Assembly: GCA_964458795.1 (NCBI GenBank)
Contig: CAYWJW010000001.1
Span: forward strand, 16,952 to 80,951
Source: JAJTHY01 sp964458795
Lineage (GTDB): Bacteria > Pseudomonadota > Alphaproteobacteria > Rickettsiales > Midichloriaceae
DNA: 64,000 bases
Direction: 5' to 3'
Shown: one piece after another, positions 55,481 to 64,000 of the stretch
How the letters are laid out: each line of letters opens with the position of its first letter
How positions within the stretch are numbered: position 1 is the stretch's first letter
Translations under genes and position numbers: made by a program
The notes under the pieces: generated by a model
What the model was told of the DNA's origin: nothing
Database searches by the model: none
What the model saw: only the letters and a program-made list of their open reading frames with translations

Positions 55481-56191
55481 ATGCAAGAACATACAGAAAA
55501 TAAGCTTTATAAGTATATTGAAGTAGAAGTAGAGGAAGCTAAAGCTGCTTTATCTCAGAATAATTCAAATACTCCGGAAGCTATTGAGAAGCTAAAAGCT
55601 CAACTTGATTCACTATGGAGTTCTATAAAGACCCAAGGATTTGCAGAAGATACGGGTAACTATGAAGATTTTATGCCTCGCTATGCTATCATGCAGGGTA
55701 TTATTGAAAAATCACAGATCCAGGCTTTAAAAGAAATTGAGCTAAGTCAGGTTGAGATTTCTGTAACTACACCAGGAATATATCCTCCACTTACGTTAGC
55801 AAATGGACAGAATTTAGCGGAGATTGATCTAAATAATTTTGCAGCTTTTGATCTATATAGAAAGCCAATCTTAGACCAGTTCTTAGAAGCTGGTGCTAAG
55901 ATGAATGTTACTTATTGTCATAATGCTGAATCTGCACTTGCAGATAAAGATGCAGATGGACTTAGGAATTATGCCGCAAACGTAGAAAAATATGGTATAA
56001 TGGAGTTTCCTATTCTCAGAATTGATATGAATGCATTCCCAAATGATCTTGTACAAACATGGTATCAAGCTACACATATGTCGCCGATTTCTGTAGAGGC
56101 CAACTACGCTGACAATAAAAGTAACGAGTGGGCTATAAGATTTGGTAGAGATGATCTTTTTTATTCTATGGAATTAAGTAGATTCCTGTAG
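55481..56191 (+). CDS. unknown soluble protein
   Basis: A 236-residue acidic protein: an N-terminal helical half (about 1-95, with a coiled-coil-like EVEVEEAKAALSQ region) and a mixed C-terminal half (TTPGIYPPLTLANGQNLAEID...). No signal peptide, membrane span or recognised family. It lies between rpsI and the LRR gene pair, in a stretch that looks like accessory DNA. Confidence 0.6.
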   Translation: MQEHTENKLYKYIEVEVEEAKAALSQNNSNTPEAIEKLKAQLDSLWSSIKTQGFAEDTGNYEDFMPRYAIMQGIIEKSQIQALKEIELSQVEISVTTPGIYPPLTLANGQNLAEIDLNNFAAFDLYRKPILDQFLEAGAKMNVTYCHNAESALADKDADGLRNYAANVEKYGIMEFPILRIDMNAFPNDLVQTWYQATHMSPISVEANYADNKSNEWAIRFGRDDLFYSMELSRFL

Positions 56192-56306
56192 AACCTATAT
56201 ACTATAATATACATAGTAGGGCCTGATATAATTTGCGTAGGTACTATATGCTTTCACAGAAAAACCTAATTTTTGTAAGTTTATTTAAGTAGTAGAGTTA
56301 TGAGTT

Positions 56307-57029
56307 ATGAACGAGAGAGAAAAACCATTTGATGAAATTATTAAGGAACTTGAAGATAACACAGCCCCTGCAGTTCTCAATCTTGCTACTCTTACCATAG
56401 CGGATAATCGGCAAGAAATGCTGCTTGCATACTCTTTGAACTTTAATACAAGTGTTACAAAAGTTTTATTTAAAACTGATGAACTTGATGATGAACAAAT
56501 CACTAAGTTTGCCTTAAAATTAATAGACAATGAGACAATTAATGAATTTGATTTCAGTAATTGCAGTATAAGAGATCTTAGGGTTGCAAATATTATTACA
56601 TTATTGGAGAGAAATAGCGCCTTAAGATCGCTAAGTTTAAGAAATAATGCAATATCTTCTTTAGGTGCACTGACTTTATCCAATGCTTTGCAGAATACGG
56701 CTATTGTCTATTTTGATATTTCAGGCAACAGTGGTATAGAAGCTGCAGCAGCAAGATGTTTATGGCGTGCAGCTGCTAAAAACCCCAATATTATATCATT
56801 TGCATGCGATCATGGATGTAGTGATGCAAGCGCAAAAATAAAATTGCAAAGAGAAGAGGTAGTAAAGCTAGCTCGCGAATGGATTGAACACAAAGATAAA
56901 GGAACTCCTTTAACCAATTTGCTTGAACGTTCTAAAAAATGTGCCAGTGCTATAGAGTACGTTTTGCGCACAGAGCTTATGAGACCTGAACTCGCTTCTT
57001 CCTTTAAAGAAACTGGTTTAGCTATTTAA
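56307..57029 (+). CDS. leucine-rich-repeat protein with a helical C-terminal module
   Basis: A 240-residue protein. Residues about 35-165 carry RI/NLR-type leucine-rich repeats (SLSLRNNAISSLGALTLSNAL, YFDISGNSGIEAAAARCLWRA). A ~55-residue C-terminal module (LAREWIEHKDKGTPLTNLLERS...VLRTELMRPEL) recurs in the next gene. No signal peptide. Such LRR proteins in host-associated bacteria often bind host proteins; that role is inferred. GTTATG at the start lacks a strong ribosome site. Confidence 0.7.
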   Translation: MNEREKPFDEIIKELEDNTAPAVLNLATLTIADNRQEMLLAYSLNFNTSVTKVLFKTDELDDEQITKFALKLIDNETINEFDFSNCSIRDLRVANIITLLERNSALRSLSLRNNAISSLGALTLSNALQNTAIVYFDISGNSGIEAAAARCLWRAAAKNPNIISFACDHGCSDASAKIKLQREEVVKLAREWIEHKDKGTPLTNLLERSKKCASAIEYVLRTELMRPELASSFKETGLAI

Positions 57030-57043
57030 TAATAAGAGGAAAT

Positions 57044-57634
57044 ATGCAAGATAGATACGACCCGCAATTAGAGATGATTTTATCAATGATTACTGCTGAA
57101 GATATGACTGCCCTTACGCTTTCTTTCCCCCCTCTGAGTGATGAAAATGCAAAACGTATTGCGTCAGCCATAGAAGAAAGTACGCACCTTGTAAAACTTA
57201 CTTTTGATAAATGCAACTTTACTCCAGAGCAAACTACTATAATAACTAATGCCCTATATAAAAACCAGGCACTTATTGAATGCAATTTTACTAGGATAGC
57301 TTTGCGAAAAGCCGGAGTAATCGAATTAGCCCAGAAATGGATAGAGTATAAAGATTTAGGAGCACCTTTAACCAGACTACTTAAGTGCTTTGAAAAATAT
57401 GCTTACGTCATACCCCATGTTTTAAGTGCGGATCTTAAAAGATCTGATCTTTCTAAGTTATTCAATCAAGATTATGAAATGCAGAAATCTGCTGCTACTT
57501 TTTGGGTAGCTTATGGGATTACTAAAAATGTTCCTGAGTGCATCACAGTTGATATCTCGAATTGCATATCCGTTTATTTAAAGTATAGCGATATACAGTA
57601 TGATAAAGCAGCAGAAGCAGAGGTAGGTGTTTGA
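57044..57634 (+). CDS. short LRR-related protein, paralog of the preceding gene
   Basis: 196 residues. About 2-3 weak leucine-rich repeats (MTALTLSFPPLSDENAKRIASAI, LVKLTFDKCNFTPEQTTII) precede the same C-terminal module as in the upstream protein (LAQKWIEYKDLGAPLTRLLKCF...VLSADLKRSDL), then a unique ~50-residue end. It starts 14 nt after the previous stop, with AGAGG upstream, so the pair is probably one operon formed by tandem duplication and loss of central repeats here. Confidence 0.65.
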   Translation: MQDRYDPQLEMILSMITAEDMTALTLSFPPLSDENAKRIASAIEESTHLVKLTFDKCNFTPEQTTIITNALYKNQALIECNFTRIALRKAGVIELAQKWIEYKDLGAPLTRLLKCFEKYAYVIPHVLSADLKRSDLSKLFNQDYEMQKSAATFWVAYGITKNVPECITVDISNCISVYLKYSDIQYDKAAEAEVGV

Positions 57635-57636
57635 CA

Positions 57637-58155
57637 CTATATAGGATTAGCTAGATTATATACAGTATCTATTTCCAGCTTACCCATGGTTATTGCTTGA
57701 ACAATTAATTTTCCCTCAGAAACTTTGTATATAATGCTATAGCTTGAAGTTCGCAGTTTTATTTTATAGCACTCTTCTAGCCCGGTTATTCTGTCCTTCA
57801 TAATATGTGGATTGCTCAGTCGTTCAGCCAATTTTTGCTTAAATTGCTTTTGTACTTTGAGGTTCAATTTATCCCATTCCTTCTTGGCTTTTTTTAGGAA
57901 GCTTAGTTTATAGTTATCTATATCCACTTCTATTTCTTCATCCCCAGCTCTAGATTTTATCAGTTCTATTAACTGCAGATCCTCGATCATACCCATCATA
58001 GCTTCGTATCTTTTGGCAGGTACACAATAAAACACCGGCTTGGTTCTATTTAAAATAGCTAAAGGCTTACCATGTGCACGTGCTACAGTTAACATGGGGT
58101 GTTTCTTTAATTCCGAAATGCTTGCAAACATGCTAGTTAAAATTATGTGCTTCAT
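57637..58155 (-). CDS. single-ORF fusion of Phd/YefM-type antitoxin and RelE-type toxin
   Basis: 172 residues in one continuous frame. Residues about 9-78 are Phd-like (MFASISELKKHP, GKPLAILNRTKPVFYCVPAKRYEAMM); residues about 82-172 are RelE/ParE-like (YKLSFLKKAKKEWDKL, KQKLAERLSNPHI, GLEECYKIKLRTSSYSIIYKV). These are normally two overlapping genes. The boundary reads GDEEIEVDIDNY, with an in-frame GTG (Val) that could allow internal initiation of the toxin part. RelE enzymes cut mRNA on the ribosome; a fused antitoxin may hold it inactive. GGAGG lies 5 nt before the ATG. Confidence 0.82.
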   Translation of the reverse strand: MKHIILTSMFASISELKKHPMLTVARAHGKPLAILNRTKPVFYCVPAKRYEAMMGMIEDLQLIELIKSRAGDEEIEVDIDNYKLSFLKKAKKEWDKLNLKVQKQFKQKLAERLSNPHIMKDRITGLEECYKIKLRTSSYSIIYKVSEGKLIVQAITMGKLEIDTVYNLANPI

Positions 58156-58275
58156 AAGCGCCTCCTAGTTTACCTTAGGCACATATCAACATATTTTTCA
58201 AGAGAGCTTTTGCCTAGCAGCAACGACATATCAAGTCTTATTAGTAGTTAACTCCAAATTTCCCTAGCAACAGTC

Positions 58276-58683
58276 CTAGTGTTTATGATGCAAGCTAAGC
58301 ACACATTCTAAATAGTGGATTTCATGGGTATGTTCATCTTTCACAAAGCAAGATTCATCTTGCTTTACTAGCTTATTTAGTTCGTCTAATCTGCGTTTCG
58401 CAGCTTCAACATTAACCTTGTCCTGTGCTACAGCCATCTCAACCAGAACTGTGCAGCGTTCTGGCGTTACATCCGCAAATCCATCAGATATAGCAAATTT
58501 CATCATCTTGCCGCCTTCTGCTGAGTGCACCATAACAATGCCTGGCTTCAAAGAAGAAACCATATTCATATGTTTCATAAGCACACCAAATCGGCCTTCG
58601 GTTCCTGGAAGCTCCACTTCCCAGCAATTGCCTTCAAAAATTAAAGCCTCTGGTGTAATAATCTGGAATACAAAATGGTGCAT
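58276..58683 (-). CDS. atpC: F1Fo ATP synthase subunit epsilon
   Basis: 135 residues: N-terminal beta sandwich (FQIITPEALIFEGNCWEVELPGTEGRFGVL), then a helical hairpin (AQDKVNVEAAKRRLDELNKL). Sits at the base of the rotor stalk of the F1 sector. It starts 5 nt after the atpD stop. Confidence 0.93.
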   Translation of the reverse strand: MHHFVFQIITPEALIFEGNCWEVELPGTEGRFGVLMKHMNMVSSLKPGIVMVHSAEGGKMMKFAISDGFADVTPERCTVLVEMAVAQDKVNVEAAKRRLDELNKLVKQDESCFVKDEHTHEIHYLECVLSLHHKH

Positions 58684-58688
58684 ATCAG

Positions 58689-60110
<1,422 letters not shown>

Positions 60111-60212
60111 CTATCTATTTTTTAAGTTGTTTTAATACCTCGAAATTGCTTTGGAGTAAAGCTTTTTATCACCTAACTTCGGGGTTACCTCATGAAAATT
60201 CTCCACACCATT

Positions 60213-60243
60213 GTCATACCATGGCTTGACCATGGTATCCATA
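60213..60243. repeat. REP-like hairpin
   Basis: ATACCATGG and CCATGGTAT form a 9-bp stem around CTTGA; framed by GTC and CCAT, the same frame as the units at 6185 and 53752. Confidence 0.65.
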
Positions 60244-60328
60244 GTGCAAAATAAGATAACATAAGAGTTAGCATGTGCTTTCAATACTTGAGTACCCACA
60301 TACTTTTGCGCTTCTTCATCTCTTCAAT

Positions 60329-60360
60329 ATGGACCCCGCTATCTAGTAGCGGGGCGACAA
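60329..60360. repeat. REP-like hairpin, reverse orientation
   Basis: CCCCGCTA and TAGCGGGG form an 8-bp stem around TC; framed by ATGGA and CGAC. Confidence 0.6.
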
Positions 60361-60503
60361 TATGAGGCACAGAGCTCTCTCATAAGGAGGTTAATGATTT
60401 TTTCATGAGGTTGCTGGTCCTGTAGAAATTTAAAATCAATCTTTTAAATATTTAACAAATGTGGTATCAAGAGCCATGTAATTGATTGTTGAACGAAACA
60501 TCT

Positions 60504-61802
60504 ATGTACCTGAGCAAATATTTTTTACCGATTTCAAAAGATGATCCGAAGGATGCGGCGATCATCTCGCATAAACTTTTGCTAAGAGCCGGTATGGTAA
60601 GGCAGCTTGCGGCCGGGCTTTATAACTGGTTGCCGCTCGGCTATAAAGTGCTTAGAAAAGTGGAGCAGATAATTCGCGAGGAAATGAACAATGCAGGCGC
60701 CATTGAAATTCTAATGCCAACCATGCAGCCGGTAGATCTTTGGAAGAAATCTGGCCGTTATGGGGCTGAGGGTGATTTAAGCTCGGAAATGCTTATTTTA
60801 ACTGATCGCAATGGCAATGAGCTAACCTATGCTCCTACCGCTGAAGAAGTGATAGCTGATCTCTTTAAAAACACTGTGCAGTCCTATAAAGATTTGCCAA
60901 AAAATCTATATCAAGTTAGCTGGAAGTTTAGGGATGAAATTCGCCCGCGCTTCGGCCTTATGCGGGCTCGTGAATTTTTAATGAAGGATGCCTACTCATT
61001 TGATATTGATGAGGCAGGGGCGCTCATCTCATACGAAAATATGTTTGTTGCATACCTAAGAGCCTTCAAACGCATGGGGCTGCGTGCAGTCCCTGTGAAG
61101 GCGGACACAGGAGCTATGGGTGGTGATCTAAGCCATGAATTCCACGTGCTTGCAGATAACGGCGAAAGCACCATTTTCTTTGAACAGGGACTTGAGGAAT
61201 ATCTAGAATCAGATGGCATCAACTTAACAAACTTTAATAAGTTCTATGCGAATGAAAAGGAAAAGCATGACCCAGCAGCTTGTCCAGTTGATCAAGCAAA
61301 ACTACTAACCAAAAAAGGAATTGAGGTCGGCCACATATTCTACCTAGGCGATAAATACAGCAAATCTATGGGCGTTAATTTGCAGGACAGAGAAGGCAAG
61401 TTATTCCACCCTAAAATGGGTTGCTATGGCATTGGCGTATCACGCCTAGTTGCGGCGATCATTGAAGCAAGTCATGATGAAAAAGGAATTGTTTGGCCAG
61501 AGAGTGTAAGCCCATTTGACGCGGTGATCATAAACTTGAGGCCAGGGCACACGCAGTGTGATGATGTATCTTTAGATATATACGATGTACTGCGTTCCTA
61601 TGGCAAAGATGTGCTTATGGATGATACCGACGCTAGTGCAGGTGCGAAATTTGCAAGCGCCGAATTAATCGGTATCCCTTGGAGCATCGTAGTAGGCCCA
61701 AAATTTGCCGCTGACAATAAAGCCGAAGTAATCCACCGCAAAACCGGCGAACGCCACGAGATCTCAATTGAAGCTGTTAAGGCAATGTTTGCTAAGGTCT
61801 AA
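60504..61802 (+). CDS. proS: prolyl-tRNA synthetase (short form without editing insertion)
   Basis: 432 residues from the ATG at 60504; an in-frame TTG at 60486 is less likely. Class II motifs: AAGLYNWLPLGYKVLRKVEQIIREE, motif 2 WKFRDEIRPRFGLMRAREFLMKDAYSF, motif 3 GCYGIGVSRLVAAIIE, then an anticodon-binding domain. The ~180-residue editing insertion of E. coli ProRS (572) is absent, as is normal in alphaproteobacteria. Charges tRNA-Pro. Confidence 0.96.
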   Translation: MYLSKYFLPISKDDPKDAAIISHKLLLRAGMVRQLAAGLYNWLPLGYKVLRKVEQIIREEMNNAGAIEILMPTMQPVDLWKKSGRYGAEGDLSSEMLILTDRNGNELTYAPTAEEVIADLFKNTVQSYKDLPKNLYQVSWKFRDEIRPRFGLMRAREFLMKDAYSFDIDEAGALISYENMFVAYLRAFKRMGLRAVPVKADTGAMGGDLSHEFHVLADNGESTIFFEQGLEEYLESDGINLTNFNKFYANEKEKHDPAACPVDQAKLLTKKGIEVGHIFYLGDKYSKSMGVNLQDREGKLFHPKMGCYGIGVSRLVAAIIEASHDEKGIVWPESVSPFDAVIINLRPGHTQCDDVSLDIYDVLRSYGKDVLMDDTDASAGAKFASAELIGIPWSIVVGPKFAADNKAEVIHRKTGERHEISIEAVKAMFAKV

Positions 61803-61941
61803 CTTCGTTTCTAGGATATTTAATAATTATGTCTACAAGGGCCATTATTAAAAAATCTTATCTTACTGGCCTCTCAACTGTAGAAATTGAGTGTTACTTA
61901 CTGCATTATCTATAATCTAGGGTTATATTAAACAGGTTTAT

Positions 61942-62544
61942 ATGATACAGCACGTTGAAGAGAAGCAGGCACCGCAAACCTATTACGCCTATTGTGCTTT
62001 ACGCATCTTAGACTTAAGCATAAATCCTACAACTCCCAACTTTGCTAATTTTAGAAATATAAAGATGAGTGCTGACAGCATTTTAGATATAACTTATGCT
62101 TTAAATTTGGATTCAAGTATTGAGAAAATAGGACTAGCTAAGACCCAGATAGGCGACCTGGGCGCAATCTACCTGGCCAGATTTTTGAAGAATAATACAA
62201 ATATAACTTATGTAGATCTTCGTGGCAATCAAATAGGCTTAGCGGGCGCATACTACATGGCCACAGTAGTGCGTAGCAATAAAACTATTGAATACCTTGC
62301 GCTTGGTCACAATAACATAGGTGACAAGGGGGCTATATACATAGCAGAAGCTTTGAAGAGCAACACCACTCTTACTTCTCTTCATCTCAAAAATAGTAAT
62401 ATAAGTAGTAGAGGCATTTTAGCTATAAATGAAGCCATTAAGGGCAATACAACTCTCGAGAATCTTGTGCTTTGTGGAAACTCAATAGAGGCTGTTTCAA
62501 GTGGGTGTTATTGCATTGCTACTTCCGTAGCATCACACTTATAA
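61942..62544 (+). CDS. leucine-rich-repeat protein, RI/NLR type
   Basis: 200 residues. From about residue 60 there are four or five ~28-residue repeats with the pattern LxLxxNxIGxxGAxYxAxxLxxNxT (VDLRGNQIGLAGAYYMATVV, LALGHNNIGDKGAIYIAEAL, LHLKNSNISSRGILAINEAI). No signal peptide. The repeats are much more regular than in the genes at 56307 and 57044. Function inferred only as protein binding, possibly host-directed. The 3' end overlaps the convergent beta-lactamase gene by 26 nt. Confidence 0.8.
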   Translation: MIQHVEEKQAPQTYYAYCALRILDLSINPTTPNFANFRNIKMSADSILDITYALNLDSSIEKIGLAKTQIGDLGAIYLARFLKNNTNITYVDLRGNQIGLAGAYYMATVVRSNKTIEYLALGHNNIGDKGAIYIAEALKSNTTLTSLHLKNSNISSRGILAINEAIKGNTTLENLVLCGNSIEAVSSGCYCIATSVASHL

Positions 62545-63295
62545 GGTTGGTTTTAGCTAACTCCCTAGCAATACTTCCGCCAGTAATAAGCTTTTCCTTT
62601 GGTTCAACATATTGTGCGAAAACTATACGCCTTCCATCTTTCTCTACCCAGCCAACAAACCAACCTGAAGTCGAACCGCTTCCAGTTTTTCCGTATAGCT
62701 TCCAATCGTCCCATGTATTCTCAAGAGCAATTAGCTTAATTGTTTGTTCTTGAGCTTCCTTGGATATCGGCAATTCTTTGTTGCTAAGCCGTTCAAGGAA
62801 TGCTACTTGTTCCATAGGGGATATCTTAAGTGAAGTACCAAGCCATGCCTCTGTAAGGCCGTTATTCTTGCCTTTATCTCCAGATACATCAGCATTACCA
62901 TAGTTGAATTTTGATACATATTCCTGGAATTTCTCCATTCCTAAGTGCTTGGTTATTTCCTGGGAATACCATACAACAGAATACCGCATCCATGTAGCTG
63001 GCGTTTGATCTCTGAAGTGTAAGAATCTAATTGGATGCTGCCAACCACCTAGGCTTTTCTCTGCATCCTTTGTAATGGTTAGTTTTGGCTCTTGAGAATT
63101 TTTTAAAAATCCGGAATCAAAGCCCATTAGGGCAATAGCAATTTTAAAGGATGAAAATGGTGCGTGACGGGTATTACATTCTCCCACCTGCTTAACAATT
63201 TTCCCATTTTCTTTCGCAACAAAACAACCTTCCGCGTTTGCACTTAATGCAAAGAGAGATAAAACTGCAGCAAATACAAGTTTTTGCACCGTCAT
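62519..63295 (-). CDS. class D (OXA-type) beta-lactamase
   Basis: 258 residues with a signal peptide ending ANA (about 1-21). Class D motifs in order: Ser48-x-x-Lys51 (PFSSFKIA), S-x-V at 106-108 (RYSVVWYSQEI), YGN at 132-134 (FNYGNADVSGD), a Trp-loop at 151 (AWLGTSLKIS), and KTG at 203-205 (LYGKTGSGSTSGWFVGW). All catalytic positions are intact, so a working periplasmic serine beta-lactamase is likely. OXA genes occur in some Rickettsiales (for example R. felis). Confidence 0.92.
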   Translation of the reverse strand: MTVQKLVFAAVLSLFALSANAEGCFVAKENGKIVKQVGECNTRHAPFSSFKIAIALMGFDSGFLKNSQEPKLTITKDAEKSLGGWQHPIRFLHFRDQTPATWMRYSVVWYSQEITKHLGMEKFQEYVSKFNYGNADVSGDKGKNNGLTEAWLGTSLKISPMEQVAFLERLSNKELPISKEAQEQTIKLIALENTWDDWKLYGKTGSGSTSGWFVGWVEKDGRRIVFAQYVEPKEKLITGGSIARELAKTNLISVMLRK

Positions 63296-63396
63296 AAAAA
63301 CCTTAAGTAAAAATTATTCGGGTAGTATATATATCTTGAAAATGAATAGCAATACTCTATATTGTGGTAGAGTATAAATATATATATAGGTTTAAT

Positions 63397-64000
63397 ATGG
63401 ACTATACAAAACAAACAAAGCAGGTTTTCAGCGCTACAGGAGAACAGGTCAGATATGATGACGGCCTCCGCGCATACATGCTTTCCGTTTATAATTACAT
63501 GACTGTAGGTCTAGGTATTACTGGGCTTGTAGCATTTATGGTTTCTAGTTCCCCGGCATTATTGAGTGCAATGTTCGGCACACCGCTCCAATGGGTGGTT
63601 GTGTTTGCACCACTTGTAATGATCTTCTTCGTTATGCCAAGGTTAATGAGTTTTTCATTAGAAAAAGCCCAAGTGATGTTCTGGGTATTTGCAGCGCTAA
63701 TGGGGCTTTCAATCTCTTGGATATTCATCGCTTTTACCGGCGAAAGTATCACCAGAGTCTTCTTCATTACCGCATCTGTCTTCGGTTCAATGAGTCTGTA
63801 TGGGTACACTACTAAACGTGATCTAACCTCGATGGGTTCATTCATGATCATGGGTCTTATAGGGGTTATCATTGCATCGCTCGTCAACCTATTCATGCAG
63901 AGTCCGGCAATTCAGTTTGGAATCTCAATTCTTGCGGTCATCATATTTGTGGGGCTTACCGCTTATGATACTCAAAGAATAAAGAACATCTATTACCAAG
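63397..64000 (+). CDS. Bax inhibitor-1 / YccA-family membrane protein, 3' end missing
   Basis: Open from the ATG at 63397 to the window end (201 codons). A short cytosolic N-terminus (MDYTKQTKQVFSATGEQV) and Leu/Phe-rich spans follow; the near-terminal segment FVGLTAYDTQRIKNIY is the BI-1 family signature. The family forms pH-sensitive Ca2+ leak channels or works with FtsH; role here unknown. Only the last ~30 residues appear to be missing. Confidence 0.88.
   Translation, partial: MDYTKQTKQVFSATGEQVRYDDGLRAYMLSVYNYMTVGLGITGLVAFMVSSSPALLSAMFGTPLQWVVVFAPLVMIFFVMPRLMSFSLEKAQVMFWVFAALMGLSISWIFIAFTGESITRVFFITASVFGSMSLYGYTTKRDLTSMGSFMIMGLIGVIIASLVNLFMQSPAIQFGISILAVIIFVGLTAYDTQRIKNIYYQ

Overview
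The window looks like a chromosome segment of an intracellular alphaproteobacterium of the order Rickettsiales, most likely Midichloriaceae or Jidaibacter-like. This is inferred from low GC, split housekeeping operons (atpDC alone, lpdA-pdhC without E1), an NtrX regulator without the sigma-54 loop, GyrA with Ala at the quinolone position, a 17-kDa/SlyB-type lipoprotein, leucine-rich-repeat (LRR) proteins and many lineage-specific secreted or membrane proteins. The genus cannot be fixed from sequence alone. No prophage, CRISPR array or transposase gene was seen.

Layout: 1-3000 holds the end of a Cys-rich outer-membrane protein gene and a cyanide-insensitive-type cytochrome bd operon (cydA-cydB-DUF2474). 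3000-8200 holds a 3'-5' exonuclease, enolase and a tandem duplication of a two-gene secreted-protein locus in which one gene survives only as a 19-codon relic. 8200-16800 holds mgtA, an EmrAB-type efflux pair, recR, an SDR reductase, rpsU, bioY and an unknown membrane protein. 16800-24000 holds a DegP-like protease, gyrA, a tautomerase, tolB and mreC. 24000-33000 holds a symporter-histidine kinase fusion, an AEC transporter, a candidate YopJ-type effector, lpdA-pdhC and a small unknown protein. 33000-46000 holds parE, a SlyB-like lipoprotein, tRNA-Met, unknown membrane proteins, ntrX, a large ABC-ATPase fusion, and rpmG-lolD-ruvB-miaA. 46000-54300 holds an L,D-transpeptidase, an SDF symporter, an AmpG-like permease, glmS, a second ABC-ATPase fusion and rnpB. 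54300-64000 holds rplM-rpsI, unknown and LRR proteins, a one-ORF toxin-antitoxin fusion, atpDC, proS, an OXA-type beta-lactamase and a BI-1 family protein running off the end.

Three dispersed repeat families shape the intergenic DNA. (1) Seven copies of a ~60-bp element combine a GGGACTTCCAT box, a 17-18 bp spacer, a TATACT/TATATT-like box and a conserved ~25-bp tail. Five lie just upstream of same-strand genes, so it looks like a repeated promoter cassette. (2) A MITE-like palindromic family has ends TACCAATTCC and 3-bp TNA target duplications. It occurs as 45-160 bp palindromes and as two ~270-290 bp composite copies. (3) REP-like GTCAT...ATCCAT hairpins. Members of the first two families supply the last codons of two genes.

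The most interesting items are the YopJ-like candidate (28041-29129), the promoter-like repeat family, the TNA-flanked MITEs, the fused antitoxin-toxin gene (57637-58155) and the paired ABC-ATPase proteins of unknown job. Envelope and peptidoglycan genes (L,D-transpeptidase, AmpG-like permease, OXA enzyme, MreC, TolB, GlmS) suggest the organism keeps a murein layer.
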